DNA from: Streptomyces venezuelae
GTDB lineage: Bacteria > Actinomycetota > Actinomycetes > Streptomycetales > Streptomycetaceae
DNA: 64,000 nucleotides
Assembly (NCBI RefSeq): GCF_008642375.1
Contig: NZ_CP029194.1
Location: 7,124,501-7,188,500 of the forward strand
Reading direction: 5' to 3'
Notes under the pieces: model-generated
Told to the model about the DNA's origin: nothing
Database searches by the model: none
The model's input: only the letters and a program-made list of their open reading frames with translations
Shown here: positions 37,965-46,867 of the stretch, in pieces
Layout: each line of letters starts with the position of its first letter
Numbering within the stretch: position 1 is the first letter of the stretch
Program-made: the position numbers and the translations under genes

Positions 37965-38708
37965 TCACGGCCTGGTGAGCGGCGTGAGCAGCATCCGCCC
38001 CACCAGGCCCACCGAGCGGTCGAGCCGCTCGGTGAACTCCCCGGCCAGCTCCGGCAGCCCGCGCAGCTGCCAGAGCGAGCGCGCCGCCAGCCAGGCCCCG
38101 TCGCGGGCCCGGTCCAGGCTCCAGCAGCCGAGCAGATGCGTCAGCGGGTCCGCGATCTCCAGGAGGTCCGGGCCCGGCATCAGTTCCTCCCTGATGCGCT
38201 CCTCCAGGAGGAGGAGGATGTCGCCGACCTGGTCGAACTCGTCCTCCAGGTCGGTCGGCGCGCACTCCAGGACGCGGCACGTGTCGACCACGGCGAGCGC
38301 CAGGTCGTGGCCGACGTGGGCGTTGATCCCGGCGAGCGCGAACTGCAGCGGACGTACGCCGGGGTGGCGCCGGTAGTGGAAGAGCGGCCGCCAGCAGGCG
38401 GGCGCCGGGCCGCCGGTGGCGACGGTGTCGACCGCCGTGAGGTAGCGCTCGGCGAACCGCACGTCGAGGGTGGCGGCCGCCGTGCGGTCGGCGAAGGTCC
38501 CCGCCTGGATGGCGCGCCCGATCTCCTCGGTGACCGTCAGGTAGACCCGGTTGAAGACGGCGACGCCGTCGGCCGGATGCCAGGTGGCGCGAAGGGTCCG
38601 CATGCGGTCGACCACGGGGTCGACCGCCACGAACTGCCCGAGGTCCCGACCGGTCTCCCGGCCGATGTCATGACCGCTGTCCTGCCCGAGCTGCTGGGTC
38701 TGCGCCAT
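37965..38708 (-). CDS. DUF5995 family protein
   Basis: A 247-residue soluble helical protein. The segment HYRRHPGVRPLQFALAGINAHVGHDLALAVVDTC is the hallmark of the DUF5995 group and holds His/Asn residues that could bind a ligand or metal. No biochemical role is known to me. It converges on the monooxygenase gene with 13 bases between stops. Confidence 0.75.
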   Translation of the reverse strand: MAQTQQLGQDSGHDIGRETGRDLGQFVAVDPVVDRMRTLRATWHPADGVAVFNRVYLTVTEEIGRAIQAGTFADRTAAATLDVRFAERYLTAVDTVATGGPAPACWRPLFHYRRHPGVRPLQFALAGINAHVGHDLALAVVDTCRVLECAPTDLEDEFDQVGDILLLLEERIREELMPGPDLLEIADPLTHLLGCWSLDRARDGAWLAARSLWQLRGLPELAGEFTERLDRSVGLVGRMLLTPLTRP

Positions 38709-38781
38709 GGGGGCAGGCTTCCAGTCGCCGGGGCCGGGAGGGAACTCCCCGGGCCCGGCTTCCCCAGAACGGGCGAATCAG

Positions 38782-40182
38782 TCAGCTCTTCGACAGCGGA
38801 TCCTCGTCGGAGGTGCTCTCGTACGAGCTCGTGCCGGAGTCCAGGAGGGGCTCCTGCTCCTTGAGGTGGGCCGGGGCGAAGGCCCGCAGCACGTGGTAGC
38901 CGGTGATGACGACGATCGTGCCGAGCGCGATGCCGCCCAGTTCGAAGGTGTCGGTGAAGGTGAGCTTCACCCCGCCGACGCCGATGATGATGCCGGCGGC
39001 GGCCGGGACCAGGTTGAGCGGGTTGCGCAGATCGACCTCGGCGTTGATCCAGATCTGGGCGCCGAGCAGGCCGATCATGCCGTAGAGGATGACGGTGATG
39101 CCGCCGAGGACACCGCCGGGGATGGCGGCGACGACCGCGCCGAACTTGGGGCAGAGACCGAAGAGGAGCGCGAAGCCGGCCGCGGCCCAGTAGGCGGCGG
39201 TCGAGTAGACCCGGGTGGCGGCCATGACGCCGATGTTCTCGGAGTACGTGGTGTTGGGCGGGCCGCCCACGGCGGTCGACAGCATCGAGGCGGCGCCGTC
39301 GGCGGCGATGGCCGTGCCGAGCTTGTCGTCCAGGTTGTCGCCGGTCATCTCGCCGACGGCCTTGACGTGCCCGGCGTTCTCGGCGATCAGCGCGATGACC
39401 ACGGGCAGCGCGACCAGGATCGCGGACCACTCGAAGCTCGGTCCGTGGAAGGACGGCAGGCCGATCCAGTCGGCCTTCGACACACCGGAGAGGTCCAGCC
39501 GCCAGTGGTCGGTGATCTGGCCGCTCGGGGACATCGAGTGGATCTTGCCGAAGACGAGGTCGAAGATCCAGGAGATGGCGTAGCCGAAGATCAGGCCGAG
39601 GAAGATCGCGATCCGGGACCAGAAGCCGCGCAGGCAGACCACGGCGAGTCCGGTGAACAGCATGACGAGCAGCGCGGTCCACTGGTCCTGCGGCCAGTAC
39701 GTCGACGCGGTGACCGGGGCCAGGTTGAAGCCGATCAGCATGACGACGGCGCCGGTCACGATCGGCGGCATCGCCGCGTGGATGATCCGCGCGCCGAACT
39801 TCCTGACCGCGAGACCGGCGAGGAAGAGGACCGCGCCGACGACGAGGACCGCGCCGGTCACGGTGGCACTGCTGCCGCCCGAGGCCCGGATGGCGGCGGC
39901 GACTCCGACGAAGGAGAGCGAGCAGCCCAGGTAGGACGGGACGGTGCCGCGGGTCGCGAGGAGGAAGATCGCGGTCGCGACACCCGACATCATGATCGCG
40001 AGGTTCGGGTCCAGACCCATGAGGACCGGGGCGACGAAGGACGCCCCGAACATCGCGACGACGTGCTGGGCGCCGAGGCCGACGGTGCGGGGCCAGGAGA
40101 GCCGCTCGTCCGGCCGGACGACGGCCCCGGGAGCGGGTGTTCTCCCGTCGCCGTGCAGGGTCCAGCGCACGCCGAGGTTCAT
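38782..40182 (-). CDS. NCS2-family uracil/xanthine permease
   Basis: A 466-residue inner-membrane protein with about 12-14 membrane segments. The NCS2 signature appears as IAENAGHVKAVG, with the acidic-Asn pair of the nucleobase site, and GLDPNLAIMMSGVATAIFLL is UraA/PyrP-like. Uracil is the likeliest substrate by resemblance; xanthine or urate remain possible. It is transcribed away from the MFS gene behind it, with 139 bases between. Confidence 0.88.
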   Translation of the reverse strand: MNLGVRWTLHGDGRTPAPGAVVRPDERLSWPRTVGLGAQHVVAMFGASFVAPVLMGLDPNLAIMMSGVATAIFLLATRGTVPSYLGCSLSFVGVAAAIRASGGSSATVTGAVLVVGAVLFLAGLAVRKFGARIIHAAMPPIVTGAVVMLIGFNLAPVTASTYWPQDQWTALLVMLFTGLAVVCLRGFWSRIAIFLGLIFGYAISWIFDLVFGKIHSMSPSGQITDHWRLDLSGVSKADWIGLPSFHGPSFEWSAILVALPVVIALIAENAGHVKAVGEMTGDNLDDKLGTAIAADGAASMLSTAVGGPPNTTYSENIGVMAATRVYSTAAYWAAAGFALLFGLCPKFGAVVAAIPGGVLGGITVILYGMIGLLGAQIWINAEVDLRNPLNLVPAAAGIIIGVGGVKLTFTDTFELGGIALGTIVVITGYHVLRAFAPAHLKEQEPLLDSGTSSYESTSDEDPLSKS

Positions 40183-40321
40183 GAGGTCGCTCCCGTTCCG
40201 AGGTTCCGGCGGCCGTGTCGTGGCCGCAAAAGATCAGCCACATGGTATGCGCCGTGACCTGCCGGAACCGCCTTCCGCCGAGCGGCCCCGGGCCTGTCCG
40301 GGGGGCCGGGCGCGATCGCCG

Positions 40322-41545
40322 TCACGCGACCGGGCCGGAGCTCTTCGCCGGGGTGCCGTCGGCGTGGGCCGAGGCCGCCGCGGCGCGAGCGCCGGGCCTG
40401 AGCACACCCGCGCCGAGAACCAGGCCGAGGGCCAGCAGCGTGACGAGGCCGAAGGAGAAGAGGAGCGAGGTCGCGTCGGCGATGCCGCCGATCGCCGAGG
40501 GGGCGATGAGACCCGAGGTGTACGTGATGGTGGCGACGCCCGCGATGGCCTGGCTGGGGTTCGGCCCGCTGCGGGCCGCGGCGGCGAAGGCCAGGGGGAC
40601 GACGACCGCGACGCCGAGCCCGATGAGACCGAATCCGGCCATCGCGACGGCGGCGTGCGGGGCGAGGACGACCATGATCCCGCCGAGGGTGGCGACGGCG
40701 CCCCCGACCCGTACCGTACGGACCGCGCCGAAGCGGTCCACGACGCGGTCGCCGACCAGCCGGGCCACGGCCATCGTCAGAGCGAAGGCGGTCGTCGAGG
40801 CGGCCGCGAGCCCTGCCGAGCTGCCCAGCTCGTCCTGGAGGTAGACGGCCGACCAGTCGAGGCTGGCGCCCTCCGCGAAGACCGCGCAGAAGCCGATGGC
40901 GCCGATGACCAGCGCGGACTTCGGCGGCAGCGAGAACCGCGGCGGCGCCTCCTCGTCCGGCGTGCTCTGCACGTCCAGGACGCCCTGGCAGCAGACCAGG
41001 CCGAGCGCGGTGAGGGTCAGGGCCGCGATCAGGTGGTGGACGCGGGCGTCGGCGCCGATGTGGGCCGCGACCGTGCCGGCGGCCGAACCGAGCAGCGCGC
41101 CCACGCTCCACATGCCGTGCAGGCTCGACATGATGGACTTGCCGAGCCGGTTCTCGGTCTCGACGCCGAGCGCGTTCATCGCCACGTCGGACATGCCCGC
41201 GGTCGCGCCGTACACGAAGAGCACGCCGCACAGCCCCCAGATGTTCGGTGCCAGCGAGGGCAGCGTCAGGGAGAGCGTCCACAGGGCGAGCAGGCCGCGC
41301 AGGGCCGTGCGGGCGCCGAAGCGGTGGCTGATGGCGCCGGCCAGCGGCATCGCGAGGGAGGCGCCGAGCGCGGGGAAGGCGAGTGCGAGCCCGAGCTGTC
41401 CGGCGCTGACGCCCGCGTGCTCCTGGATCCACGGGATGCGGGTCGCGAAGCTGCCGGTCACCGTGCCGTGGACGCAGAAGACCGCGGCGACGGCGAAGCG
41501 CGCCCGCCGCAGACGCTCGGTGCTGAAGACGGTCTCCGCCGCCAT
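40322..41545 (-). CDS. MFS transporter
   Basis: A 407-residue, 12-segment major facilitator. The first helix has TGSFATRIPWIQEHAGVS, and the loop after helix 2 reads SHRFGARTALR, the family's DRxGRR-like motif. It resembles fucose/sugar-type or drug efflux MFS proteins; the substrate is not identifiable. ATG at 41545 follows GGGAGGG. It is divergent from a ROK regulator that likely controls it through the palindrome at 41599-41619. Confidence 0.88.
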   Translation of the reverse strand: MAAETVFSTERLRRARFAVAAVFCVHGTVTGSFATRIPWIQEHAGVSAGQLGLALAFPALGASLAMPLAGAISHRFGARTALRGLLALWTLSLTLPSLAPNIWGLCGVLFVYGATAGMSDVAMNALGVETENRLGKSIMSSLHGMWSVGALLGSAAGTVAAHIGADARVHHLIAALTLTALGLVCCQGVLDVQSTPDEEAPPRFSLPPKSALVIGAIGFCAVFAEGASLDWSAVYLQDELGSSAGLAAASTTAFALTMAVARLVGDRVVDRFGAVRTVRVGGAVATLGGIMVVLAPHAAVAMAGFGLIGLGVAVVVPLAFAAAARSGPNPSQAIAGVATITYTSGLIAPSAIGGIADATSLLFSFGLVTLLALGLVLGAGVLRPGARAAAASAHADGTPAKSSGPVA

Positions 41546-41598
41546 GTGCCCTCCCTGGGTGGTCGTGTGTGGCTGTGCCGGTGGTCCGAGGCGTAAAC

Positions 41599-41619
41599 TA
41601 TCAGGGACCCTGCCTGATA
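41599..41619. promoter_or_regulatory. palindromic operator between MFS and ROK genes
   Basis: TATCAGG (41599-41605) and CCTGATA (41613-41619) are exact inverted repeats around GACCCTG. The position between divergent genes and near a TAGTTT-like -10 on the minus strand suggests a ROK-family binding site. Confidence 0.65.
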
Positions 41620-41671
41620 AATAGATCGCAGCATGGCATCCCTGCCGGAGCGCGTCTGAGAGGATCGCCGC

Positions 41672-42808
41672 ATGGCCGCATCCCCGAGCACCGCACGAGC
41701 CATCAACGACCGGTTCGCCCTGCGACTGCTCCAGGACGAAGGCCCGTTGACGGCCACTCAGCTCAAGACCCTCACCGGGCTCTCCCGCCCCACGGTCGCC
41801 GACCTCGTCGAGCGCCTCCAGGGCTCCGGGCTCGTCCACGTCGTGGGGGAGTCCGGAGCCGAGCGCCGGGGCCCCAACGCCAAGCTGTACGGACTCGTCG
41901 CCGACCGGGCGCACCTCGCCGCCCTCGACGTGCGCACCAGCTCCGTCTCCGTCACCGTCGCCGACCTGCTCGGGACCACCCTCGCCGAGGCCGCCGTCCC
42001 CGTCGGCGACGGCACCGGATCCGCCGTCGAGAAGGCGGTCACGCTCCTGGAGCGCACGGTGAAGGAGGCCGGCGCCGACCGGCTGCACACCGTCGCCGTC
42101 GGCGCCCCCGGCCTCATCGAACCGGCCACCGGCGAGCTGCGCGACTCCTCGGGACTGCCCGCCTGGCACCGCCGGCTCGTCGGCGTCCTCCAGGAGCGGC
42201 TCCCCGCCCACGTCCTCGTCGAGAACGAGACCAACCTCGCCGCCCTCGCCGAGCTGCGCGAGGGCGCGGCGCACGACCGTGAGGACTTCGTCCTGCTCTG
42301 GCTCGGCCAGGGCGTCGGCGCCGCCGTCGTCCTCGGCGGGCGGCTGCGCCGCGGCGCCTCCGGAGGCGCGGGCGAGATCGGCTTCCTGCCGGTCCCCGGC
42401 ACCTCGGGGCTCCCCTCGGCCACCGGCTGCGACGGCGGCTTCCACGAGCTGGCCTGCGCGGCCGCCGTCGGGACCCTCGCCGCCGCACACGGTCTCGCCC
42501 CGTCGGAGGCGCTCGCCTCGGGCCACGGTCCCTTCCTGGACGCGCTGGCCCGCCGCCTGGCCGTCGGTGCGGCGGCCGTCGTCTCCGTCCTGGACCCCGG
42601 CTGTGTGGTCCTCGCCGGCGAGACGGGTCACCACGGCGGCCCCGCACTCGCGGCCCGCGTCGAGTCGGAGCTGGCATCCCTCTCCCCGCTCCGCACGGAG
42701 GTCCGCGCGACGGAGCTGGGCGACGCGGCCGTCCGGCGCGGCGCGCTCCTCCTCGCCCGTGACACGGCTCAGGACGCGCTCTTCGGCCCGCCGGCCACCG
42801 GGCTCTAG
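41672..42808 (+). CDS. ROK-family transcriptional regulator
   Basis: A 378-residue protein with an N-terminal winged HTH (LTATQLKTLTGLSRPTVADLVERLQ, about 25-50) and a ROK sugar-kinase-like domain (about 78-365). The ROK zinc motif Cys-x-Cys-Gly-x2-Gly-Cys is degraded to TGCDGGFHEL and the kinase DxGxT motif reads DVRTSS, so it is probably a non-catalytic sensor. A GAGAGG just before the ATG may be its ribosome site. Partner: the divergent MFS gene. Confidence 0.9.
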   Translation: MAASPSTARAINDRFALRLLQDEGPLTATQLKTLTGLSRPTVADLVERLQGSGLVHVVGESGAERRGPNAKLYGLVADRAHLAALDVRTSSVSVTVADLLGTTLAEAAVPVGDGTGSAVEKAVTLLERTVKEAGADRLHTVAVGAPGLIEPATGELRDSSGLPAWHRRLVGVLQERLPAHVLVENETNLAALAELREGAAHDREDFVLLWLGQGVGAAVVLGGRLRRGASGGAGEIGFLPVPGTSGLPSATGCDGGFHELACAAAVGTLAAAHGLAPSEALASGHGPFLDALARRLAVGAAAVVSVLDPGCVVLAGETGHHGGPALAARVESELASLSPLRTEVRATELGDAAVRRGALLLARDTAQDALFGPPATGL

Positions 42809-42863
42809 AGGGTGCCGTGCCGCTGAAGCCCCCGGGTCGGAGCGGAACCGGCCCGGCGAGCCG

Positions 42864-43625
42864 CTACGCGCCCGCCGGCCCCTCCGGTCCGCCGAAGCGC
42901 CGCGCCAGGAACTCGTCGAACGTCACGCGGCCCACCGCGCGGTCCGGTGCCAGGTGCTCGCCGCGCCGCAGCCCCCGGTACACCTTGCCCGGCAGCGGCA
43001 CCTCGACGATGCGGCGCCGGCGACCGCTCGCCCGCAGGTAGGAGTGGGCCAGCTCGACGAAGGTACGGATCTCCGGGCCGGCCATGTCCTCCACCCGGCC
43101 CGCCGGCCGCCCCGCGGCCAGCTCGGCGAGGCGCGCGGCCGCCTCCGCCACCTCCAGGGGCTGGTCCCGTACGTCCTTGGGCAGCAGCATGACGGGCGGC
43201 TTGGCGAGGCCCTGGAGCAGCTGGAGGATCAGGTCGTGGAACCGGGTAGTGCGCAGCAGCGTCCAGCCGAGGCCCGAGCCCTGGATCATGCGCTCCACCA
43301 CGTACTTGGTGCGGTAGTAGCCGAGCGGCACCCGGTCGACGCCGATGATCGAGATGTACAGGAGGTGCGGCACCCCGGCGCGCCGCGCCGCCTCGATCAG
43401 GAGGCGGGATGCGTCCTTGTCTCCGCGCAGGATGTTGCTGCAGTGGACGACCGCGTCCACCCCGTCGACGGCCCGGTCGAGCAGCGGCCCGCCCTGCCGC
43501 AGGTCGACCGCGTACGGCGGGGAGTGCCTGCTGAGGACCCGCACGTCGTGGCCGTCCGCGCGCAGCCGCTCGCAGACGGGCCGGCCGAGGGTTCCCGTGC
43601 CGCCGGTCACCAGGATCGTGCTCAT
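42864..43625 (-). CDS. NmrA-like NAD(P)-binding reductase/sensor
   Basis: A 253-residue Rossmann protein. TGGTGTLGRPV at residues 7-17 is the dinucleotide loop, and SIIGVDRVPLGYYRTKYVVE replaces the classical YxxxK of SDR enzymes (Tyr/Lys pair present as YYRTK). It belongs to the atypical SDR/NmrA group, often redox sensors or quinone reductases. The 15-bp repeat array begins 27 bases upstream of its start. Confidence 0.87.
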   Translation of the reverse strand: MSTILVTGGTGTLGRPVCERLRADGHDVRVLSRHSPPYAVDLRQGGPLLDRAVDGVDAVVHCSNILRGDKDASRLLIEAARRAGVPHLLYISIIGVDRVPLGYYRTKYVVERMIQGSGLGWTLLRTTRFHDLILQLLQGLAKPPVMLLPKDVRDQPLEVAEAAARLAELAAGRPAGRVEDMAGPEIRTFVELAHSYLRASGRRRRIVEVPLPGKVYRGLRRGEHLAPDRAVGRVTFDEFLARRFGGPEGPAGA

Positions 43626-43652
43626 GTCTCAAGACTGACGGTCCCGGCCCCG

Positions 43653-43790
43653 GTCCGCATACGCGGAGGGCGCCCGGTCCGCATAGGCGGAAGACGCCCC
43701 GTCCGCACGTACGGAGTCCGCATGTACGGAGTCCGTACACGCGGAGTCCGTACACGCGGAGTCCGTGCAGGCGGAGTCCGCACACACGGA
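43653..43790. repeat. array of eight 15-bp inverted-repeat units (GTCCG-N5-CGGA type)
   Basis: Units begin at 43653, 43677, 43701, 43716, 43731, 43746, 43761 and 43776. The last six are contiguous at exact 15-bp steps; the first two are 24 bp apart with GC-rich 9-base spacers. Each unit begins GTCCG and ends CGGA, and TCCG...CGGA makes each an inverted repeat around a variable 6-base centre (CATACG, CACGTA, TACACG and others). The array lies between the chitinase gene end and the NmrA-like gene start. Confidence 0.85.
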
Positions 43791-43822
43791 GCGCCGCGCC
43801 CCGGACAGGGGGGGCGCGGCGC
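43791..43822 (-). terminator. GC-rich hairpin next to the repeat array
   Basis: A 12-bp perfect stem (43791-43802 with 43811-43822) and an 8-base loop. Second of two hairpins past the chitinase stop. Confidence 0.65.
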
Positions 43823-43830
43823 GGTGGGAG

Positions 43831-43869
43831 CCCGGCGGCGGCCAGGGCCGTGAGAAACCGCCGCCGGGG
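43831..43869 (-). terminator. terminator hairpin downstream of the chitinase gene
   Basis: An 11-bp stem (43831-43841 with 43859-43869), 39 bases past the chitinase stop on the minus strand. Confidence 0.75.
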
Positions 43870-43907
43870 GTCTTTCTGGTCCTTCCCAGGGCTGCGTCAG
43901 CCGTGGG

Positions 43908-46289
43908 TCAGCAGGCGCCCAGGTCCTTCCAGACGCCCCACTCGCCGGTCGTGCCCGGCGTCTCGTTCTGGGTCCACCACTGGGCCCTGTACTTGCGGCC
44001 GTTGTGGGAGACCTCGTTGCCCGCGTTGTAGATCGTGCCGGCCACGTACGCCGGGACCGTGCCGCAGCCCGTGGGCGGCGTCGTCGGAGGCGTCGTCGGG
44101 GGCGTGGTCGGCGGGGTCGTCGGCGGAGTGGTGGGAGGCGTGGTCGGCGGGGTGGTCGGCGGGGTCGTCGTGCCCGGCTCCACGACCGTCGTACCGCGCG
44201 CCAGGTCACCGGCGAGGGCGTACGTCGTGCCGTTGATGTTCACCGTCCAGTTGGAGGGGGTGGACACCGGCAGGTAGTAGTTGAACGCCAGGTCGACCGA
44301 GGCGCCCGGGGCCAGCGACTGCCAGGCCGGGAGCTTCAGGGAGACGCGGTGGAAGTCGCCCTTCAGGCCGCCCACGTTGGAGCCCGTGTGGTCGCTGCTG
44401 ATGACCTTCGTGCCGAAGCCCGACTGGTCGGAGGCGTTGCTCGGCGCCGAGGTGCCGTAGTCGAACTGGAACTCGGTGCCGCCCGGCAGCGCCGTCGCCG
44501 TGTTGTTGGTGATCTTGATCTTCGGGGTGATCGGGTAGTTCGAGTCGCCGAGCTTGAACTCGGTGAACTGCGCGTCGATCTTCACGGCCTGCGTCGGCAG
44601 CGTCGCGTTGGACTTCTTCGCGCCGTACGGGGTGGCCGCCTTGAACTTGTCGTACATCAGCGAGGTGAGCGTGTCACCCATCTCGTACTGGCCCTTGGCG
44701 GCGTTCCAGTCGTAGTCGCCGGCCATCTCCCAGACCATGGTGCCGCCGATGCCCTTGTCGACCACGTAGTCGGCCTTGGCGGCCACCGACTGCTCGTCCT
44801 CGGTGGAGAGGAAGACCTTCTTCTGCGCGTTCCACAGCCACGGCGCGACCAGGGTCGAGTCGTACTTGCGGGCGTAGGTGCCGGTCAGGGTGGTGTTCGC
44901 CGGGAAGCCGTACTGGGTGACGTAGTCGCCGACGATCCCCTTCTCGAGGTTCTTGGCGTGCCACATCGGGTTGGAGCCGGCGGGCGACTCGACACCGTTG
45001 GTGTCCTTGTCGTGCCACAGGTTGTCGATGCCGGTGGCACCGTCCCCGCACTTGGTCAGACCGGCGCCGGCGGGGCAGGTGGTCGCGGAGGCCTTGCCCC
45101 ACAGACCGTCGGTGCCGCCCTGCACGTTCTTGTGGCCGCGGGTGTAGTAGGGCAGGCCGATGTTGATGCGGCCGGCCGGCATCGAGCCGCGGAAGTAGTG
45201 GTACGCCCAGTCGGTGTTGAGGTACCCGATGTTGCCGTACTGCGCCGAGCCGTAGACGTTCGCGGCGGCGAGCTCGCCGTCCTTGCCGTCGTCGAAGAGC
45301 GAGGCGTTCGGGCCGACGTACTCGTTCCAGGCGCCGTGCAGGTCGTAGGACATGATGTTGACGTAGTCCAGGTACTTCTGCATCTGGAAGGTCTCCATGC
45401 CCCGCAGCAGGTAGCCGGAGGAGGGGGCGGCGACGGTCAGCAGGTAGTGCTTGCCGTCGGCGGCGCCCGCCGCGTCGAGCTTCTCGCGCAGGGTCTTCAT
45501 GAGGGCCGCGTAGCCCTGCACGAGTCCGGCGCGGCGCGCGTTGGCGAGCTGCCAGTCGAGCGGGTTTCCGGCGTCCTTCATGGTCGTCGGGTACTCGTAG
45601 TCGATGTCGACGCCGTTGAAGCCGTACTTGCGGATGAAGTCGACGGACGAGGTCGCGAAGGTGTCGATCCCGGCCTGGTTGACCGAACCGTCGGCGTTGG
45701 TGGCCATCGAGTAGAAGCCGCCGGAGTTCACCCGGTCGCCGTTGTCCGCGAAGTAGCCGCCGGTCTCCGCCCAGCCGCCGACCGAGATCAGCGTCTTGAC
45801 GTTCGGGTGCTGCTTCTTGAACTTGTTGAGCAGGTTGAAGTGGCCCTTGTAGGAGTAGGCGGGGTCCATCTCCGCGCCCGCGACACCGGGCCAGGTCATC
45901 CCGGTGGCCGCGTTGTTCGGACCGTCCGTGCCGACGGAGAGCTTGTTGTCCCCGCCGATGTGACCGAAGGCGTAGTTGATGTGGGTGATCTTCTCCCACG
46001 GGATGTCCTTGGCCAGGTACGCGGGCTGGCCGTTCTTGCCGTCGCGCCAGCCGGTGAAGTAGCCGATGACCCGGCGCTGGTGGTCCGCGCCCATCTTCTC
46101 GCGGCCCTCGGTGTCGTAGACCGAGCAGTAGGGGACGTCGACGCCCGGGGTCTTGTAGAGCCCGTCGGGGCGACAGGACTCGTTGTCGGCCGCGTACGAG
46201 ACGCCGCCGGAGAGCGAGCTGAGCAGCAGCCCGGCGACGGCTGCGCCGGAGGAGAGCAGCGAGGCTCTTTTCGCGGTGGGGGACAACAC
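43908..46289 (-). CDS. secreted GH18 chitinase with C-terminal chitin-binding module
   Basis: A 793-residue extracellular chitinase. Signal peptide (about 1-35, Ala-rich, SYAA cleavage); GH18 catalytic domain with the D-x-D-x-E motif Asp228-Ile-Asp230-Tyr-Glu232 in NGVDIDYEYP; a beta-rich ChiC-like domain (about 580-705); a TTPP-repeat linker; and a C-terminal CBM5/12-type module with YRAQWWTQNETPG. GTG at 46289 follows GGAGGA. The promoter carries two DasR-type repeats, so induction by chitin oligomers or N-acetylglucosamine is expected. Confidence 0.95.
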   Translation of the reverse strand: MLSPTAKRASLLSSGAAVAGLLLSSLSGGVSYAADNESCRPDGLYKTPGVDVPYCSVYDTEGREKMGADHQRRVIGYFTGWRDGKNGQPAYLAKDIPWEKITHINYAFGHIGGDNKLSVGTDGPNNAATGMTWPGVAGAEMDPAYSYKGHFNLLNKFKKQHPNVKTLISVGGWAETGGYFADNGDRVNSGGFYSMATNADGSVNQAGIDTFATSSVDFIRKYGFNGVDIDYEYPTTMKDAGNPLDWQLANARRAGLVQGYAALMKTLREKLDAAGAADGKHYLLTVAAPSSGYLLRGMETFQMQKYLDYVNIMSYDLHGAWNEYVGPNASLFDDGKDGELAAANVYGSAQYGNIGYLNTDWAYHYFRGSMPAGRINIGLPYYTRGHKNVQGGTDGLWGKASATTCPAGAGLTKCGDGATGIDNLWHDKDTNGVESPAGSNPMWHAKNLEKGIVGDYVTQYGFPANTTLTGTYARKYDSTLVAPWLWNAQKKVFLSTEDEQSVAAKADYVVDKGIGGTMVWEMAGDYDWNAAKGQYEMGDTLTSLMYDKFKAATPYGAKKSNATLPTQAVKIDAQFTEFKLGDSNYPITPKIKITNNTATALPGGTEFQFDYGTSAPSNASDQSGFGTKVISSDHTGSNVGGLKGDFHRVSLKLPAWQSLAPGASVDLAFNYYLPVSTPSNWTVNINGTTYALAGDLARGTTVVEPGTTTPPTTPPTTPPTTPPTTPPTTPPTTPPTTPPTGCGTVPAYVAGTIYNAGNEVSHNGRKYRAQWWTQNETPGTTGEWGVWKDLGAC
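44072..44170 (-). repeat. 12-bp tandem repeats coding for the TTPP linker
   Basis: About eight copies of a 12-base unit with silent variation (GGCGGCGTCGTC and variants on the plus strand) encode the Thr-Thr-Pro-Pro linker between the chitinase modules. Copy number could vary by slippage. Confidence 0.8.
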
Positions 46290-46429
46290 GATCGGGTCCT
46301 CCTGGGGTGGGGGTCCCTCCACGCCGCAGGGCGCAGGGGGAGTCGAAAGAACACAACGAACAAGGGGGTGGGTCGTGTTGGGCCCGTGGAGTGCGCACGC
46401 CGCCGGGCCCCTCCTAGGAGGTGACACGG

Positions 46430-46471
46430 AGATTAAGAGGACTAGACCAGTGCGTCAATAGGTCTGGACCA
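46430..46471 (-). promoter_or_regulatory. chitinase promoter with paired DasR-type 12-bp direct repeats
   Basis: On the minus strand: TGGTCCAGACCT (46471-46460), then TGGTCTAGTCCT (46449-46438) 10 bases later, with -35 TTGACG (46458-46453) between them, a 17-base spacer and -10 TAATCT (46435-46430). This is the known Streptomyces chitinase promoter layout, where repeats bind DasR and related regulators. Confidence 0.88.
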
Positions 46472-46569
46472 ACGAAGAATTCTGTGGGACTCTGTGAGCC
46501 AGACCACAGGATCTCGGCCACATCGCTTCGCGCGGCTCGTGGCACACTGGCCCTGTATCAGCAGCAGCG

Positions 46570-46690
46570 CACTCCGGGGTCGGTGTAATTCCGAACCGGC
46601 GGTATAGTCCGCGACCCGTCCGCAGCCAGCGGCCGGTTGACCAGGTGAAATTCCTGGACCGACGGTGAAAGTCCGGATGGGAGGCAGTGC
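46570..46690 (+). ncRNA. FMN riboswitch (RFN element)
   Basis: All conserved RFN segments are present: GGGGTCGGTGTAATTCCGAA, CCGGCGGT...AGTCCGCGACCC, GCCGGTTGACCAGGTGAAAT, and GACGGTGAAAGTCCGGATGG followed by GAGGCAGT. It controls the rib operon by FMN binding. About 177 bases separate it from ribD; that stretch has a small CCCC/GGGG hairpin and no gene. Confidence 0.97.
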
Positions 46691-46867
46691 GCGGCGGGTG
46701 ACCCCTTCCAGGGGTGTGCCGGCCGTACGTCCGCTGGTCGCCGTGTCGTCACCGATCGGCGTACCCGCAGGACGCGGCCTCGGCGCACCCTGTGAAAGGC
46801 GTATTTCCCGCTCTCTGTCGTCATCGACAGGCCCCGGAGTCCGTGCCCGAAGAGGCAGGAGGACCCG

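Noticed and set aside
38782..40182. Assigning the NCS2 permease to the pyr regulon
   Set aside because: No PyrR-type leader is visible upstream and it lies far from the pyr operon.
43653..43790. CRISPR array interpretation of the 15-bp repeats
   Set aside because: Units are too short, directly adjacent without spacers, and there are no cas genes.
43647..43790. Coding interpretation of the repeat array as a pentapeptide-repeat protein
   Set aside because: Fifteen-base units give five-residue repeats in every frame automatically; there is no start with a ribosome site and the frames overlap the NmrA-like gene antisense.
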